NCBI GenBank assembly: GCA_905221605.1
Contig: CAJNDS010002379.1
Span: 60,001-95,000 of the forward strand
DNA from: Symbiodinium natans
Lineage: Eukaryota; Sar; Dinophyceae; Suessiales; Symbiodiniaceae
Length of the DNA stretch: 35,000 nt
Direction: 5' to 3'
A program made the position numbers and the translations under genes. Below, in pieces: positions 9,353 to 19,100 of the stretch. Under the pieces are notes generated by a model. The model was not told the origin of the DNA. It did not search any database and saw only the letters and a list, made by a program, of their open reading frames with translations. The stretch's first letter is position 1, and every line of letters begins with the position of its first letter.

Positions 9353-11030
9353 TCAGCGGCTGACAGCTGCCCGCTCTCCGCTCTGACCTCGCCGCATTCC
9401 CACGCGCAAAAGAGCGCGCGGAAGGGCGGGGGCCAACATCGACTTTGCGAACGGAACCTGCTTTTTCTTGTGGCTCACGCCGGACACGGTGTCCACGATG
9501 TGGTACCAGCGTTCTTTCGTGGCCACTTTCCGCCACTTCGCAAAGCAGCCTTTGAAAATGCAGGGAAACTCCGCTTTTCGCGTCAGCAGGAGCTTTTCCG
9601 GGAATTTCTCACCTGCGAGCTTCAGGCGGTCCCACTCCCGCAAGGCTGCCACTTTGGAGGCCAGTGTGGGGACCAGGCCTTTCTTGTTGTGGCCCCTTTT
9701 CTTGGCGGGAACGGCGCGGTGGCGGCTGTGCTTTTTGCGCCGGTTGCATGCAGGCGTGTCATCGAACTGCAGCTCTGAGTTGCCACTGGACGATGCTGGG
9801 TTGGAAGCGGATCCTTTGCTTTTGGAACTGCCGGACACGGTTGGAGTCCGGAATGGGGCCGAGCTGGCAGTAGTGCCTGGGGTTGGTCTGGGGGCCTGGA
9901 CTGTCGACTTTCGGGCTTTTGTTCGCGTGCGTGCTGCTGGGACCGGGCTCGGAGCAAGCACGTTGGCTGGTGTTGGGGACTGCTGGTCCACATGGCGCAG
10001 GGGCGTCAGGCGGGTTGGCCTGGCGTTTGTACTCGCGCGCACGAACGGAGTCCCACGCTTGGGAATGAACCAATAGGCACAAAATGTGCACCTGCAGTGT
10101 TGTGGTGCTGAATGCCATGCCAGCGCAACCTTGCGCAAGACTCCGATCCGCGGCTGGGGGTTGTGGAAGTCTGCAGGAAACAGCCCTTGCAGGCGGAGGT
10201 GCTCGGCGCCAGTAAGGAAGCGCTTGAGCCGCGCGCTCCAAACCGCATTCGTAGGTCTCAAACACGGGCTGATTCCCACTCCATGTTCCATTCCCTGCCC
10301 TGACCACTGATGCGGATCCACGAAGAGATCCTCCCAATCCTTGCGCTCCACCTGGTAGCGCTCCTGCAACGCTGTCAAGCGAGGGAGCGCTTTCGCAGGA
10401 AGCGGCTTTGTTTTCAACCCATTCTGCCAAACACCCAGGATGTGCGTGTCTGACCACATATCGACCAAGGTTTGCTCGCAACGCTCCACAAAGTCCACCG
10501 CATCCTGCCTGTCGCAGTGGGGTGTGCCCATGGCCCACGCTCGTGTCCGCCGCTGCGGCAACAAGTGTCCTGCGTGTCCAGCATGCGTGCCTGCCAGGTC
10601 ATGCCTGCAGCTTGCATGTCCGCTTCGATGCGATCCATGGCCGGCGGATGTACTTGGCCGTTTTGGTCCTTTCGTTGATGCAGCACGGTGGTGACATTCT
10701 CGTAGATGCACATGAGGCTTCGTGTTCGGGCAGCGGCATCCCGGAAGCCATGGACGTACGTCGTGGACGACTCACAATGGTCGTGCTCAGCACGCTCAGG
10801 CTCCAAACAGCCGACGAAGCTGGCGGACTTTGAGAGTTCTCCCCCTTTCTGTCCTGACATGGCAGAGTCTACGAGGATCCTGATATTGACACATTCGCAC
10901 GCAGAAGTCCTCCCAGCCATGCTCCGCGTAGCACAAGCAGGAGTCGCTGGTGATGACAGCTGCGTCCTGTCGGCAACAACGTTCGCGAGCTCAACTACAA
11001 CGAACACAGGCGAGGCTGTCCTGCAAGTGC
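9353..11030 (-). pseudogene. Degenerate C5-cytosine DNA methyltransferase-like gene
   Basis: A minus-strand frame of 452 codons (10711-9353) is joined upstream, through a frame change near 10560, to a second frame (11007-10414). Read in order, they carry C5-methyltransferase-like motifs: YENV (about 10701-10693, motif VI-like), LLPQRRTRAWA (about 10561-10529, motif VIII-like), RFLTGAEHLRLQGLFPADF (about 10222-10166, motif IX-like) and RKVALAWHS (about 10135-10109, in the place of motif X). Spacing is plausible, with a target-recognition-sized gap between VIII and IX. The first half (AdoMet-binding FxGxG and PC motifs) is not recognisable in any frame, and at least one frameshift is needed. 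The C-terminal 200 residues are basic and Ser/Pro-rich with a Lys/Trp-rich segment I do not recognise. A decayed, possibly retroelement-carried methyltransferase is the likeliest explanation. Confidence 0.5.
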
Positions 11031-11486
11031 GGAGCTAGCTCCTCATAGAGCAAGGACAGGCCAGCAGAAGTTAGGCGGTACCCGTCCCCATATATTGGAG
11101 GATCCTGCAGACGACATGCACTCCGGATGGTAAGGAAAAAAACGAAATCCGGCCTTTATCCTGGCACTCCTCCAAAAGGTTCGCAGCCGAGTCCACACGT
11201 GTGGGGGCGGCGCAGATGACCTGGCCGGGGACAGACCTAGCATGAGCTCATCGTCACTACTGTCGACTTGCCTGGTAGACGCTGGCCATGGTCGAAAACG
11301 AGAAGCAGGAACCAGTGCTGAACCGACAATGCCTTCGAGCGTCAACAGCAGCTTCCGATGAAACTCCCTTGCACACGCAACGCAAACATGCAACCTCATG
11401 TCGTGTGATGCAGAGACGCGCTGCGCCGCAGCATTTAGGCTTGGGCTCGGGAGGGCGAAGAAAAACAGGGGACCAAAAGGAAACCT
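11031..11486. other. Moderately GC-rich stretch, possibly upstream part of the decayed gene
   Basis: The minus strand has a 118-codon frame (11399-11043) containing VDSSDDELMLGLSP, which looks protein-like. It may be the 5' part of the methyltransferase-like pseudogene, but no named domain was recognised. Confidence 0.3.
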
Positions 11487-11515
11487 GAATTCGATGTCGA
11501 CTCGAGGATCTGCAG
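11487..11515. other. Cluster of four six-base restriction sites
   Basis: GAATTC (11487-11492), GTCGAC (11496-11501), CTCGAG (11501-11506) and CTGCAG (11510-11515) fall within 29 bp, just left of the mitochondrial-type segment. The cluster resembles a cloning polylinker, although no flanking vector sequence was recognised. Confidence 0.5.
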
Positions 11516-11668
11516 AAAAGAGAACCCGGCGACCCTCACCCGTTCACTCGTGCTCTCATTTCATTCGCTTACTCACTCACTACTTTAATGAAATGGTAAA
11601 AAGGAAAAGGAGTGAATAAAGCGCACGAACGAATGTTGTAATTAAGCGCAAGAACGAAACGCAACCCG

Positions 11669-11703
11669 GGCATTTACTACTATCTTTATATGCGCCCGGG
11701 GTA
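11669..11703. other. Inverted repeat CCCGGGC...GCCCGGG
   Basis: CCCGGGCAT and ATGCGCCCGGG enclose an AT-rich loop in the AT-rich flank of the cox1 fragment. Hairpins of this kind are common in dinoflagellate mitochondrial non-coding DNA. Confidence 0.6.
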
Positions 11704-11734
11704 ATAAGAATAGAATAATAATACGAAGAGAATA

Positions 11735-12624
11735 TTATTTCACAAGCATTACAATGAAAGCGTGCATGCTGTGCAGAATAATATGAACGAAGTGAGAACA
11801 GTAATAATATTTGCAATGAACATGTGAAGCGAATAATCTTATTAATGTGAACGGAACAAAACAACCAAAAGATAGGAAAGTTATTCCTGATCCAATAGAT
11901 GACAGGGAATTCCAGGAATTAAAAGAATCTGGAAAGGATGGGATTCTCCTTGGCATAACATTAAACCCTAAGAAATGCATTGGGGAAAAGGTAAGAAGAA
12001 TACCAATAAATATTAAATGTAGATGAAAAAGAGAAAGTGTACTAGAGGATGAAAGTAACAAATTCTTAGTACCAACAATCTTTTCTCCATTTAAAATTAT
12101 TCCAGAGAAGATAGAAATTATAGCTCCTAAAGAAAGAACAAAATGAAAATGTGCTACAACATAATCTGTATCATGTAATCCTAGATCTACTGCAGCATTT
12201 CCAGGAATTATTCCTGTAGAACCACCTATAGTAAACATTAATAAAAAGAGATGTGAGAAGAAGACAGAACTAATTCTAACGTGTAATAATGGTGGAATTC
12301 CAAGATATGTGAAAAGCCAAGTAAAGATTTTTGTACCAGTTGGTAAGGATATTAAGATTGTAACTCCTGTAAAAGAAGCTCTTGTATCACTTTCTAAACC
12401 TACAGTATACACATGATGCCCCAAAACAAGACTTCCAAGAAGAGAAATCGATGACATGGCAAAGATCATTGACTGGTTACCGAAGATTATTAATTGTAAA
12501 ATTATTATGGAAGTGATCCCAAATGCAGGAATTATTAAGATGTAAACTTCTGGATGTCCACAAAACCAAAATAAATGTCGATAGAATATAGGATCTCCTC
12601 CAAATATAGGATCAAAGAAAAATC
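11735..12624 (-). pseudogene. cox1: Mitochondrial cox1 fragment (C-terminal part)
   Basis: Minus-strand codons run without a stop from [11 protein letters not shown] at about 12624 through [14 protein letters not shown], the GHH pair, [16 protein letters not shown] and [10 protein letters not shown] to [14 protein letters not shown]. This is cytochrome c oxidase subunit I, with the CuB/heme His residues (HPEVY, GHH, HFH) retained. Homology fades after GITFLSFG, near 11870; the rest of the frame reads through AT-rich flank. The N-terminal half is missing and the right junction is abrupt at about 12625. Differences at usually constant positions (Trp to Leu before GHH, Phe to Cys before HPEVY, Tyr to Asp in HDTDYV) may be unedited mitochondrial DNA, since dinoflagellate cox1 mRNA is edited, or decay in the nucleus. 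Nuclear-type repeats on both sides favour a nuclear insertion (NUMT). Confidence 0.8.
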
Positions 12625-12625
12625 G

Positions 12626-12855
12626 CGGCCGAAGGACCACAAGGCCCGAAGGGCTGGTTTGATCTGCTCCTCGCTTCGCGCCTCATATTTGTTCAGGTTA
12701 TTGAGGACCCGAAGGTTCTTGAACAGATCGTACTCCTCCTCCTCCTCCTCCTTCTCCAGGAGGAGCGAGGGCACGTCGAGGTAGCGATCCATTTCCTTCA
12801 CGGACGTCAGCCACACGTCCAGTGTTGTGGCGAGCTTAGACACGCCATACTCCGG
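12626..12855 (-). other. Coding-like fragment of unknown identity
   Basis: The minus strand is open from the telomere-like array into the cox1 junction. It reads LPEYGVSKLATTLDVWLTSV at the start, followed by an acidic run of six Glu (CTC repeats) and [20 protein letters not shown]. Composition is protein-like and unlike the AT-rich cox1 piece it abuts. It may be an exon or a captured gene fragment; no family is recognised and no reliable start is seen. Confidence 0.35.
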
Positions 12856-12856
12856 T

Positions 12857-13041
12857 AGTTTAGGGTTTAGGCGGTTTAGGGTTTCGGCTTTAGGGTTCAG
12901 GGTAGTTTAGGGTGTGGGGTTTAGGGCTGCAATCTGCAAAGTTGAGGGTTTGGGGTTTAAGGTTCAGGGATTAGAACTCTAGGGTCGAGGGTTTGGGTTT
13001 AGGGTTTAGAGTTTAAGTTTAGGGTTTAGGGATTAGGGTTT
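12857..13041. repeat. Degenerate TTTAGGG array
   Basis: TTTAGGG and GGGTTC/GGGTTTGG variants. The retrotransposon is inserted at its right end, at AGGCT. Confidence 0.85.
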
Positions 13042-13046
13042 AGGCT
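13042..13046. repeat. Target-site duplication AGGCT (left copy)
   Basis: AGGCT directly abuts the left LTR and recurs at 23777-23781 abutting the right LTR. Removing the element restores TTTAGGCTAAACGG. Confidence 0.9.
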
Positions 13047-13259
13047 TTTCAGAAGCGGGGTACTGGGGCCGGAGTCACAGTGACTAGACTACGTAGCTTG
13101 CTTTTTCCGATTGAGCCCAAGGCGCCTGTCAAGCAGGAACTTGTCTCATGACTGCTATTTGACGCTTGCATGTTTGTTCATGCCTATACAAGTGTTCGTC
13201 TAACAGCTTTTGCACTATACGAAATCCAACTCGGCGCTTGTGTACAGGAAAATCTCACA
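13047..13259 (-). repeat. 3' LTR
   Basis: 213 bp, identical to 23564-23776. Read on the element strand it begins TGTGAGATTTTCC and ends GCTTCTGAAA, so the 5' end is the usual TG but the 3' end is not CA. It contains the palindromes CTACGTAG and GTCACTGTGAC. Confidence 0.95.
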
Positions 13260-13270
13260 CCCGTCTTATC
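13260..13270 (-). promoter_or_regulatory. Possible polypurine tract
   Basis: GATAAGACGGG directly precedes the 3' LTR on the element strand, where plus-strand priming would occur. It is short and broken by a T and a C, so the call is positional. Confidence 0.4.
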
Positions 13271-13309
13271 AACGAGTGGATGAGTGCGCCTCAAGAGAAG
13301 TGAAATTCG

Positions 13310-16135
13310 TCACTCAGCTGGAGCTTCTTCTTTCACAACGGCCTCGTTGCTCTCCAAGGCGTCGTTCAGAAGCTTGGGCTTCATGCTCTTGGTCAAGCAG
13401 TCAGCCAACTGAAGGTGGGTTGGAATCCATCGCAGGATGTCACCGAATGGTGCGAAGGCTTCGCTCGTCGGTGTCTCGTCTACCCACAGTGCTTGGCGCA
13501 ATGCTGTCATTTCGATAGCAAGACGCTTGTCTTCCACTGGTCTGGGTACCGACGACAGCAAATGATCTGTGAGCGATCTGCAGTCGGAGTACTGCAGGTG
13601 CAGCATCTTTCTCGGCGCTACTTCGCTCCAGTCATGCAGTGACGGCAGTTTGCCTTGCAACTCTAGGAGTGTCGCACGGATCCTGTCTCCGTGCTCGGTG
13701 GCATGCTGCAGGCTGTACGCTTCACACTGTAGTGTCGCGCGGCAGACTCGTTTCATCGTAGAGCTACCGAATGCAACCAGGTGAAGCTTGTGCTTGGGTG
13801 CGTTCACGTCGCGTGCTGTTTCCGCGTCAGTGAGGTAGTGCAACCTCCCCCTCTGGGACTTGTACCCAGCTTCAGCAGCAAAAGAGGCGTCACAAAACGT
13901 GACTACTGCGAGGGGGCCACTGCTCCACAGCAGTATCTTGGCGCGATACACGATGCTGCGTTCTGCGTCGCCCAAGGCGAGTGCGACCACACGGTTGGCC
14001 TCTCTCATCGTGTCGATGGTCGCGACGGTCACTCGCTGCTGCAACGCGTTGACGCGGTACGCGAGGTCGGGCCTTGTAGCCCGGGCCACCCACGCGAGTG
14101 AACCTATGACGGACCGAAGCGCCGTCCTCTGTCCTTGTGTGACAGGTGTCGTCAACTTTGCACCCTTGGGGATGTCGAGGGGAGCGATGGCACGCGTGTT
14201 GTCCCTTGAGTTGATCTCGATGGTGCCATCGGGGTGCTGAGCGTATTCTCTGCCACAGAACCTGAAGCTACCCTCTTCGATCCTCCCGATTTTGAAGTGG
14301 TCCAGCAACTGCTGGATCTTCAGCTCGCCCTCACCGAACGCTGCCCAGAAGAAGTCGTCCACGTGAGTGCACAGCATAGCGCACAGCCGGCCGCTTGTGT
14401 CGTGCGCGTAGTACAACGCGGACATGATCTGGGATGACTTCAGTCCGATGCACTTTGTCTCTTCGACTATGCGAAGGTAGAGGTTTCGGCCGGCGTCGGT
14501 CGTACCATACACTGGGACACGGGCAATCATGTAGCCGGATTCCTGGATCTCCTTGTCCGGAACGCCCTTGGGGTTGCTAGGAGCCTTGAGGATCAGCAAT
14601 CTCTCGAGCGGCTTACCCTGAAAGTAGGCGTTCGTGATGTCGGCTGCCTTGATCCGCAAACCGAGTGAGGATGCCCAGGAACAAATGAAAGCCAGTGCTT
14701 CAGGCTCGGCTGCCGGGGAATCTGCACGAATGTCCTCCCCTGTGGAGATGTGCTCGAAATTCCCGCATGCGACTAGCCTAGCTTTGTATTTGGGACGATA
14801 GCCGGGGGTGCCTTTCAAATGTTCATGTTTGTCGGTGAGAACCCACTTGGTGGGCACGCAGATGTGTCCTTGGCTAAGCAACTCCTGCACTTGCTTCTTT
14901 GAGCAAGGTATCACAGCGTGAAATTCCTGATACTTGGCCCACTCCGCGAGCATGGCCTCGTCCAACCCCAACTGCACCTCGGCCGGGCTGTTGTGGTAGT
15001 CCAAAAGTGAGGCTAGGAAACCTGTTCCAACTCCCTCGTCGTCTGAGGAGTGCATGTCGTCTGCTCGCTCAGGCTCCTCCTGACGGGGCTGCTCTACTTG
15101 GGGTGATGGAATACGCGGTTGTGGGAATTCCAAGTCTTCCATCATCTGGTGTTCATCTGCGCGCAACTTTCCCAAGTGATTCATAGTGAACCCAATGATG
15201 CTGAACCTCTGCCCTTCATGGGGTTCCACCATGTGGAGTTTCTTTGGATCAAAACGAAGGCCTTTGCCTCGAGTGGTGTGTAGAGTCCCGGGAACAAGGT
15301 TGCCACAAACGTCAATCACTGTGTTCCCCTCAGGGTTTTCTATCCACAGGTGACCTCCTTTCGAATAATTTCCCAAACTCATGGTGAAATTGAGCGACCC
15401 CTTCAAATTGGAGTTGTCTTTGTGCAAACTTGCCCGCGATTCGCTTACTTGGATCCCATTCCAAGTGAACTCGGTGTAGCCTGCCTTCTCACAGTGGTGC
15501 CTCAGGAAGCGGTTCAAGTAGGTCACAAAACACGGGCGCTGCTTAGTAGGATTAGAAATCCCAACAAAACCACCGTGCCTATAAACACCGAAGCTAGCGG
15601 CAAGCTCATCATCTGTTGCGTCTTGGAACATCGCTCTTTTCGTCCTCTTCGGTTTGTGTTCCTTGCACAACCTGAGTAGTTCGAGACAGTGGCTCGTCTC
15701 GAAGGCCATTGCTTCCAGGAGCTCGCTTGCCTTTGCTTCTACAGGATCGGTGTCCTGTGCCTCAGCCATCAGCGCGCTGGAGCTTTGTCTGGGCGGGGAA
15801 CGAGTTCTTTCCCTGCCCGTCTTATCACTGGGCGAAATCTCCTTGCTTGTGATGGCGGGACTCTCGGCCGCTGCGACTCTCATGGGAGTAGAGGGAGCCG
15901 ACGCTAAGCCAGTGTTCGGTCTGGGGGTAGAAGGCGCTGTTACTGGATCCTTATCTCTTTCGTCGAGATAACGTTGCTCTGGACCGTGGACAATGGAACC
16001 TGGCAGAACGGGCTCTCCGGTCAGAACTCGACGTGCAGCTACTTCGACCTCATCCGCAGGCCTCATCTTTCTGGCATTGACCAACACAGGCACACCCTCA
16101 ATGCAGCAACCAGTATGCATTCTCTGCCTCGCGCC
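13310..16135 (-). CDS. Retrotransposon pol frame 2: 2OG dioxygenase-like, reverse transcriptase, RNase H
   Basis: Stop-free from 16135; the first Met is at 16120, giving 936 residues. Residues 1-50 (EGVPVLVNARKMRPA) continue the integrase C-terminus of the previous frame, so a +1 change links them. Residues about 170-318 look like a 2OG-Fe(II) dioxygenase: LHKD (H233, D235), GGHLWIE, distal H296 and R305 in QRFSIIGFT. Reverse transcriptase spans about 400-700, with KARLVACG, ADITNAYFQG (D494), GLKSSQIM and the active site THVDDF (D588, D589; HVDD instead of YVDD). RNase H spans about 735-920: CDASFA (D744), QCEAY (E800), YSDCRSL (D846) and the copia-typical THLQLADCLTK. All expected catalytic acids are present. 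The frame ends in an acidic tail after a normal RNase H end, so it appears full length. Confidence 0.92.
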   Translation of the reverse strand, partial: GARQRMHTGCCIEGVPVLVNARKMRPADEVEVAARRVLTGEPVLPGSIVHGPEQRYLDERDKDPVTAPSTPRPNTGLASAPSTPMRVAAAESPAITSKEISPSDKTGRERTRSPPRQSSSALMAEAQDTDPVEAKASELLEAMAFETSHCLELLRLCKEHKPKRTKRAMFQDATDDELAASFGVYRHGGFVGISNPTKQRPCFVTYLNRFLRHHCEKAGYTEFTWNGIQVSESRASLHKDNSNLKGSLNFTMSLGNYSKGGHLWIENPEGNTVIDVCGNLVPGTLHTTRGKGLRFDPKKLHMVEPHEGQRFSIIGFTMNHLGKLRADEHQMMEDLEFPQPRIPSPQVEQPRQEEPERADDMHSSDDEGVGTGFLASLLDYHNSPAEVQLGLDEAMLAEWAKYQEFHAVIPCSKKQVQELLSQGHICVPTKWVLTDKHEHLKGTPGYRPKYKARLVACGNFEHISTGEDIRADSPAAEPEALAFICSWASSLGLRIKAADITNAYFQGKPLERLLILKAPSNPKGVPDKEIQESGYMIARVPVYGTTDAGRNLYLRIVEETKCIGLKSSQIMSALYYAHDTSGRLCAMLCTHVDDFFWAAFGEGELKIQQLLDHFKIGRIEEGSFRFCGREYAQHPDGTIEINSRDNTRAIAPLDIPKGAKLTTPVTQGQRTALRSVIGSLAWVARATRPDLAYRVNALQQRVTVATIDTMREANRVVALALGDAERSIVYRAKILLWSSGPLAVVTFCDASFAAEAGYKSQRGRLHYLTDAETARDVNAPKHKLHLVAFGSSTMKRVCRATLQCEAYSLQHATEHGDRIRATLLELQGKLPSLHDWSEVAPRKMLHLQYSDCRSLTDHLLSSVPRPVEDKRLAIEMTALRQALWVDETPTSEAFAPFGDILRWIPTHLQLADCLTKSMKPKLLNDALESNEAVVKEEAPAE

Positions 16136-19100
16136 CTATCACGCGGCTTGCAGTTGACCACACTGTGGAAGTTGAACCGGGCAAATTGTCTCTTCGGTAA
16201 ATGCCTAAATCGCCCACCTGGTACTCCATGTCCATGGGAGCTGCATTCCTTTGCAATGCACGAGCAACCTTCCTGGACGAGTCCAAATGCACGAAGGCTT
16301 TGCGGGCTTCTTCTCGGGCTCTATGTCGGGAATAGAAAGGAGTGGTCTCATCGAAACGGGCCAACAAAGTTCCCATGCTCTCATCTTCATCCATGACTGA
16401 ACCTGGTGTCCTAGGTCGTTTGCCTAGCACATGCTGTGATGGGCTGAAACCTTGGTGTCTGGACAGGTCATTCTTTGTAGTCACACACTCACTGACCACC
16501 ATGACCATGTCTTCCCAAGTCGAGGGCTGAATCTCCTGCACTGTTTTCCTTACCAGTGCCTTGAGCAAACCACCATGTCTTTCGACCTTCCCTATGGTCT
16601 GCGGAGATTCTAAGGGTGCATTTCGGAGATGAATCCCATGTTGTCCCATGTAACTTGCAAACTCTCCCTTGAAATGCGTTCCCCTATCAACCACCACATG
16701 TTGTGGATGTCCTGCCCACGATACCCATCGCTCCATGAAGACCTGCAAACATTGTCGTGCGCTGGGATTGCCTCCTCCTGACTTTATCAGGGCTACTTGC
16801 TGGAAGCTGGTTCCCATGTCGACCATGTTGACTGCAGTGTAGCGGGTACCATCGACATCCTTTACTTCCATGCAATCTATGCCAAGTGTGTGATTGAACT
16901 CTTTCGGAAACACCGATTCCCCTGAGACTGGATGATGTCGCGGAACTGGTGCAGTGTCTAGGCAAGCCTTACATCGGTGAAGGCGGGCAGCTAGGATGAA
17001 CTCCTTGGATGCCTTGCTCTGCCTAAGGACCTGCTCCAGGACTTTACCTGGGAGATGACCGAATGCCCTATGGAGTCGCCTGATAGCAACCCTCGTGCGC
17101 TGTGGGAGCGAACGCCAAGCTGCTCTGCGTTCTTCCTCCGATGCCGGAGTACCTGGGAAGGACAGTTGCTCGAGAATGAGTTGCTCTCTCTCTTCAGGGG
17201 TGAACACTGAGGCCCCATTGTCTTGCTCCCTAAGTAGTTCAGCCATCTCTTCATCGGGGATGAGTTCCTGATCTTCCATGTCGGAACCTAAACCTTCCGA
17301 CCCTACAAAGCAATTGCGTGTGTAAGAGTTCAGGTAAAGCTCCTGTGAAATGTCACGACATGTGGCCCAGAAATCATGTTCTTCCGTGTCTGCATAGCAA
17401 CGGGGGCTCATGCCATAGCTCTCAGTCCATGTGGACAAAACCTGGAGTGCATCGTCGATGTTCGGCCCTATCCCGGAAACATTCAAGTCTCCTCTTACCT
17501 CGACAGTACTTTCGAGTGTTGGGCATCCATAGGGGCTCACCAAGACAATGCTCACTCCAGCTGTGTCAGCTAGGCACTCACACTCTAGACACAACTCCTC
17601 GGTGGGAGCGTCGACCCTCAGAACTATGAGACCGGGCACACCTGTCTCCAGGTTGGCAATGGTCTCGCTGATCACCTGCGCGTCAAGGGATTCGGGTACC
17701 CATTTGCAGTGTGAAATAGGAGGCTCAGTGGGGGTGAAGGCAATCATGTGATCCGTAGCCACTGCTGCGTTGAATGCAATCGCTTGCAACACACGATCTC
17801 CCGCAACCATTTCCTGAATCCCACTAAGCACCCTCTTCCTCTGCCTGTTGCTGAGTTTGGGCAGTGAGTGTGCAGTGTCACGGGTAATTGCTCTGGGACC
17901 ATCATGTGCAGGGATTAGCTCAAACTCATCGTCGGAATCCTCAACATCGAACCTTACCTGCTTGAACTCCCCAAAGTCATTAACCCCCTGCAATGACGCC
18001 ATATATGCGCTCAGCTCATCGCGGTCTGCAAGGGTCTTCGGAACTGTGTCCGGTGCAAAGGCCTTTGGATACAACCAAAGCACAAGGTACGCACCTCCAC
18101 TTGGCGGAGGCTCGGTTGGGCACACTTGCTCGGCCTTGAATTCACCGCAAACATCCTCGGTACTGTGACCGGGAGGACACACCGTCCCCTGTGGGATCCA
18201 CACGCCGCCCTTGTTCTTCGGGTTGTCGTTGAGAAACAGCCACCCGATCGGTGTAGGGCCTTTGACATTCCCACAAGGCTTGTATCCCTCCCTCGTGTGA
18301 GGGGTCACGGCAGTCACCTTGAAGTTGTGGCGCTCGGACTTGTCCGTGTGTTCCAGATCCTGAGTGGAGAAGGATTTGGGCATGTAAGGGCCAATCCACA
18401 ACGCCGGACTCGGACGCCCATACAGAAGGCCGCAGAACTCGTGCATCACCTGGTCCGGGAGCAGGTCGACCAGGACTCGCCTGTTCCACGAAAGGCTGGC
18501 GTCGTCCGAAGTTGGAATCTCCGTAAGATCCAAAGCGAGGATTGCCGGATCCAACTTGATGCGTTTGCCCTCTCCCGGCGGTGCGGGGCCCTGACTCTTC
18601 CTCCACTGCGCCCAGGCGGCGTTAGAGTTGTCAGCCGCCGGATCATGGAAGTAGTTCTTGAGCTCCCGCCTGTCCAGGGGTCGATTCTCCTCAAAGCGCC
18701 TCTGCCAGAACTCCTCGTCGGCGGCCCTGTTGGCACGCGCCTCCAAATGTGGGGTCCATCGTCTCACAGGTGGCTTGGGTGGCTCGGGCGGAGCCTGATG
18801 ATCCCAATCGCCAGCTCGGGACCACTCATCATCCCACGCATCCCACTGGTTCTGGTCGTATGAGGAGGTCTCGCGAACGGTGTCGCGGTAGCTGCTGCTG
18901 GGGTGCCACTGATCACGGTCACGATCACGATAAGAAGACGACTCTCGGCGAGAAGACTGCGCTCTGTGATCATCGTGGTGGCTTGATCTCTCCCTCCGGA
19001 CCTTTCTCCGGGAGTCACTCGAACTGCTCCTTGCCCTTCGGTCATGGTGTCGATGTCGGGAGCGGGAACGACCACCAAACTGGGCAAGGGCATCCTGCAG

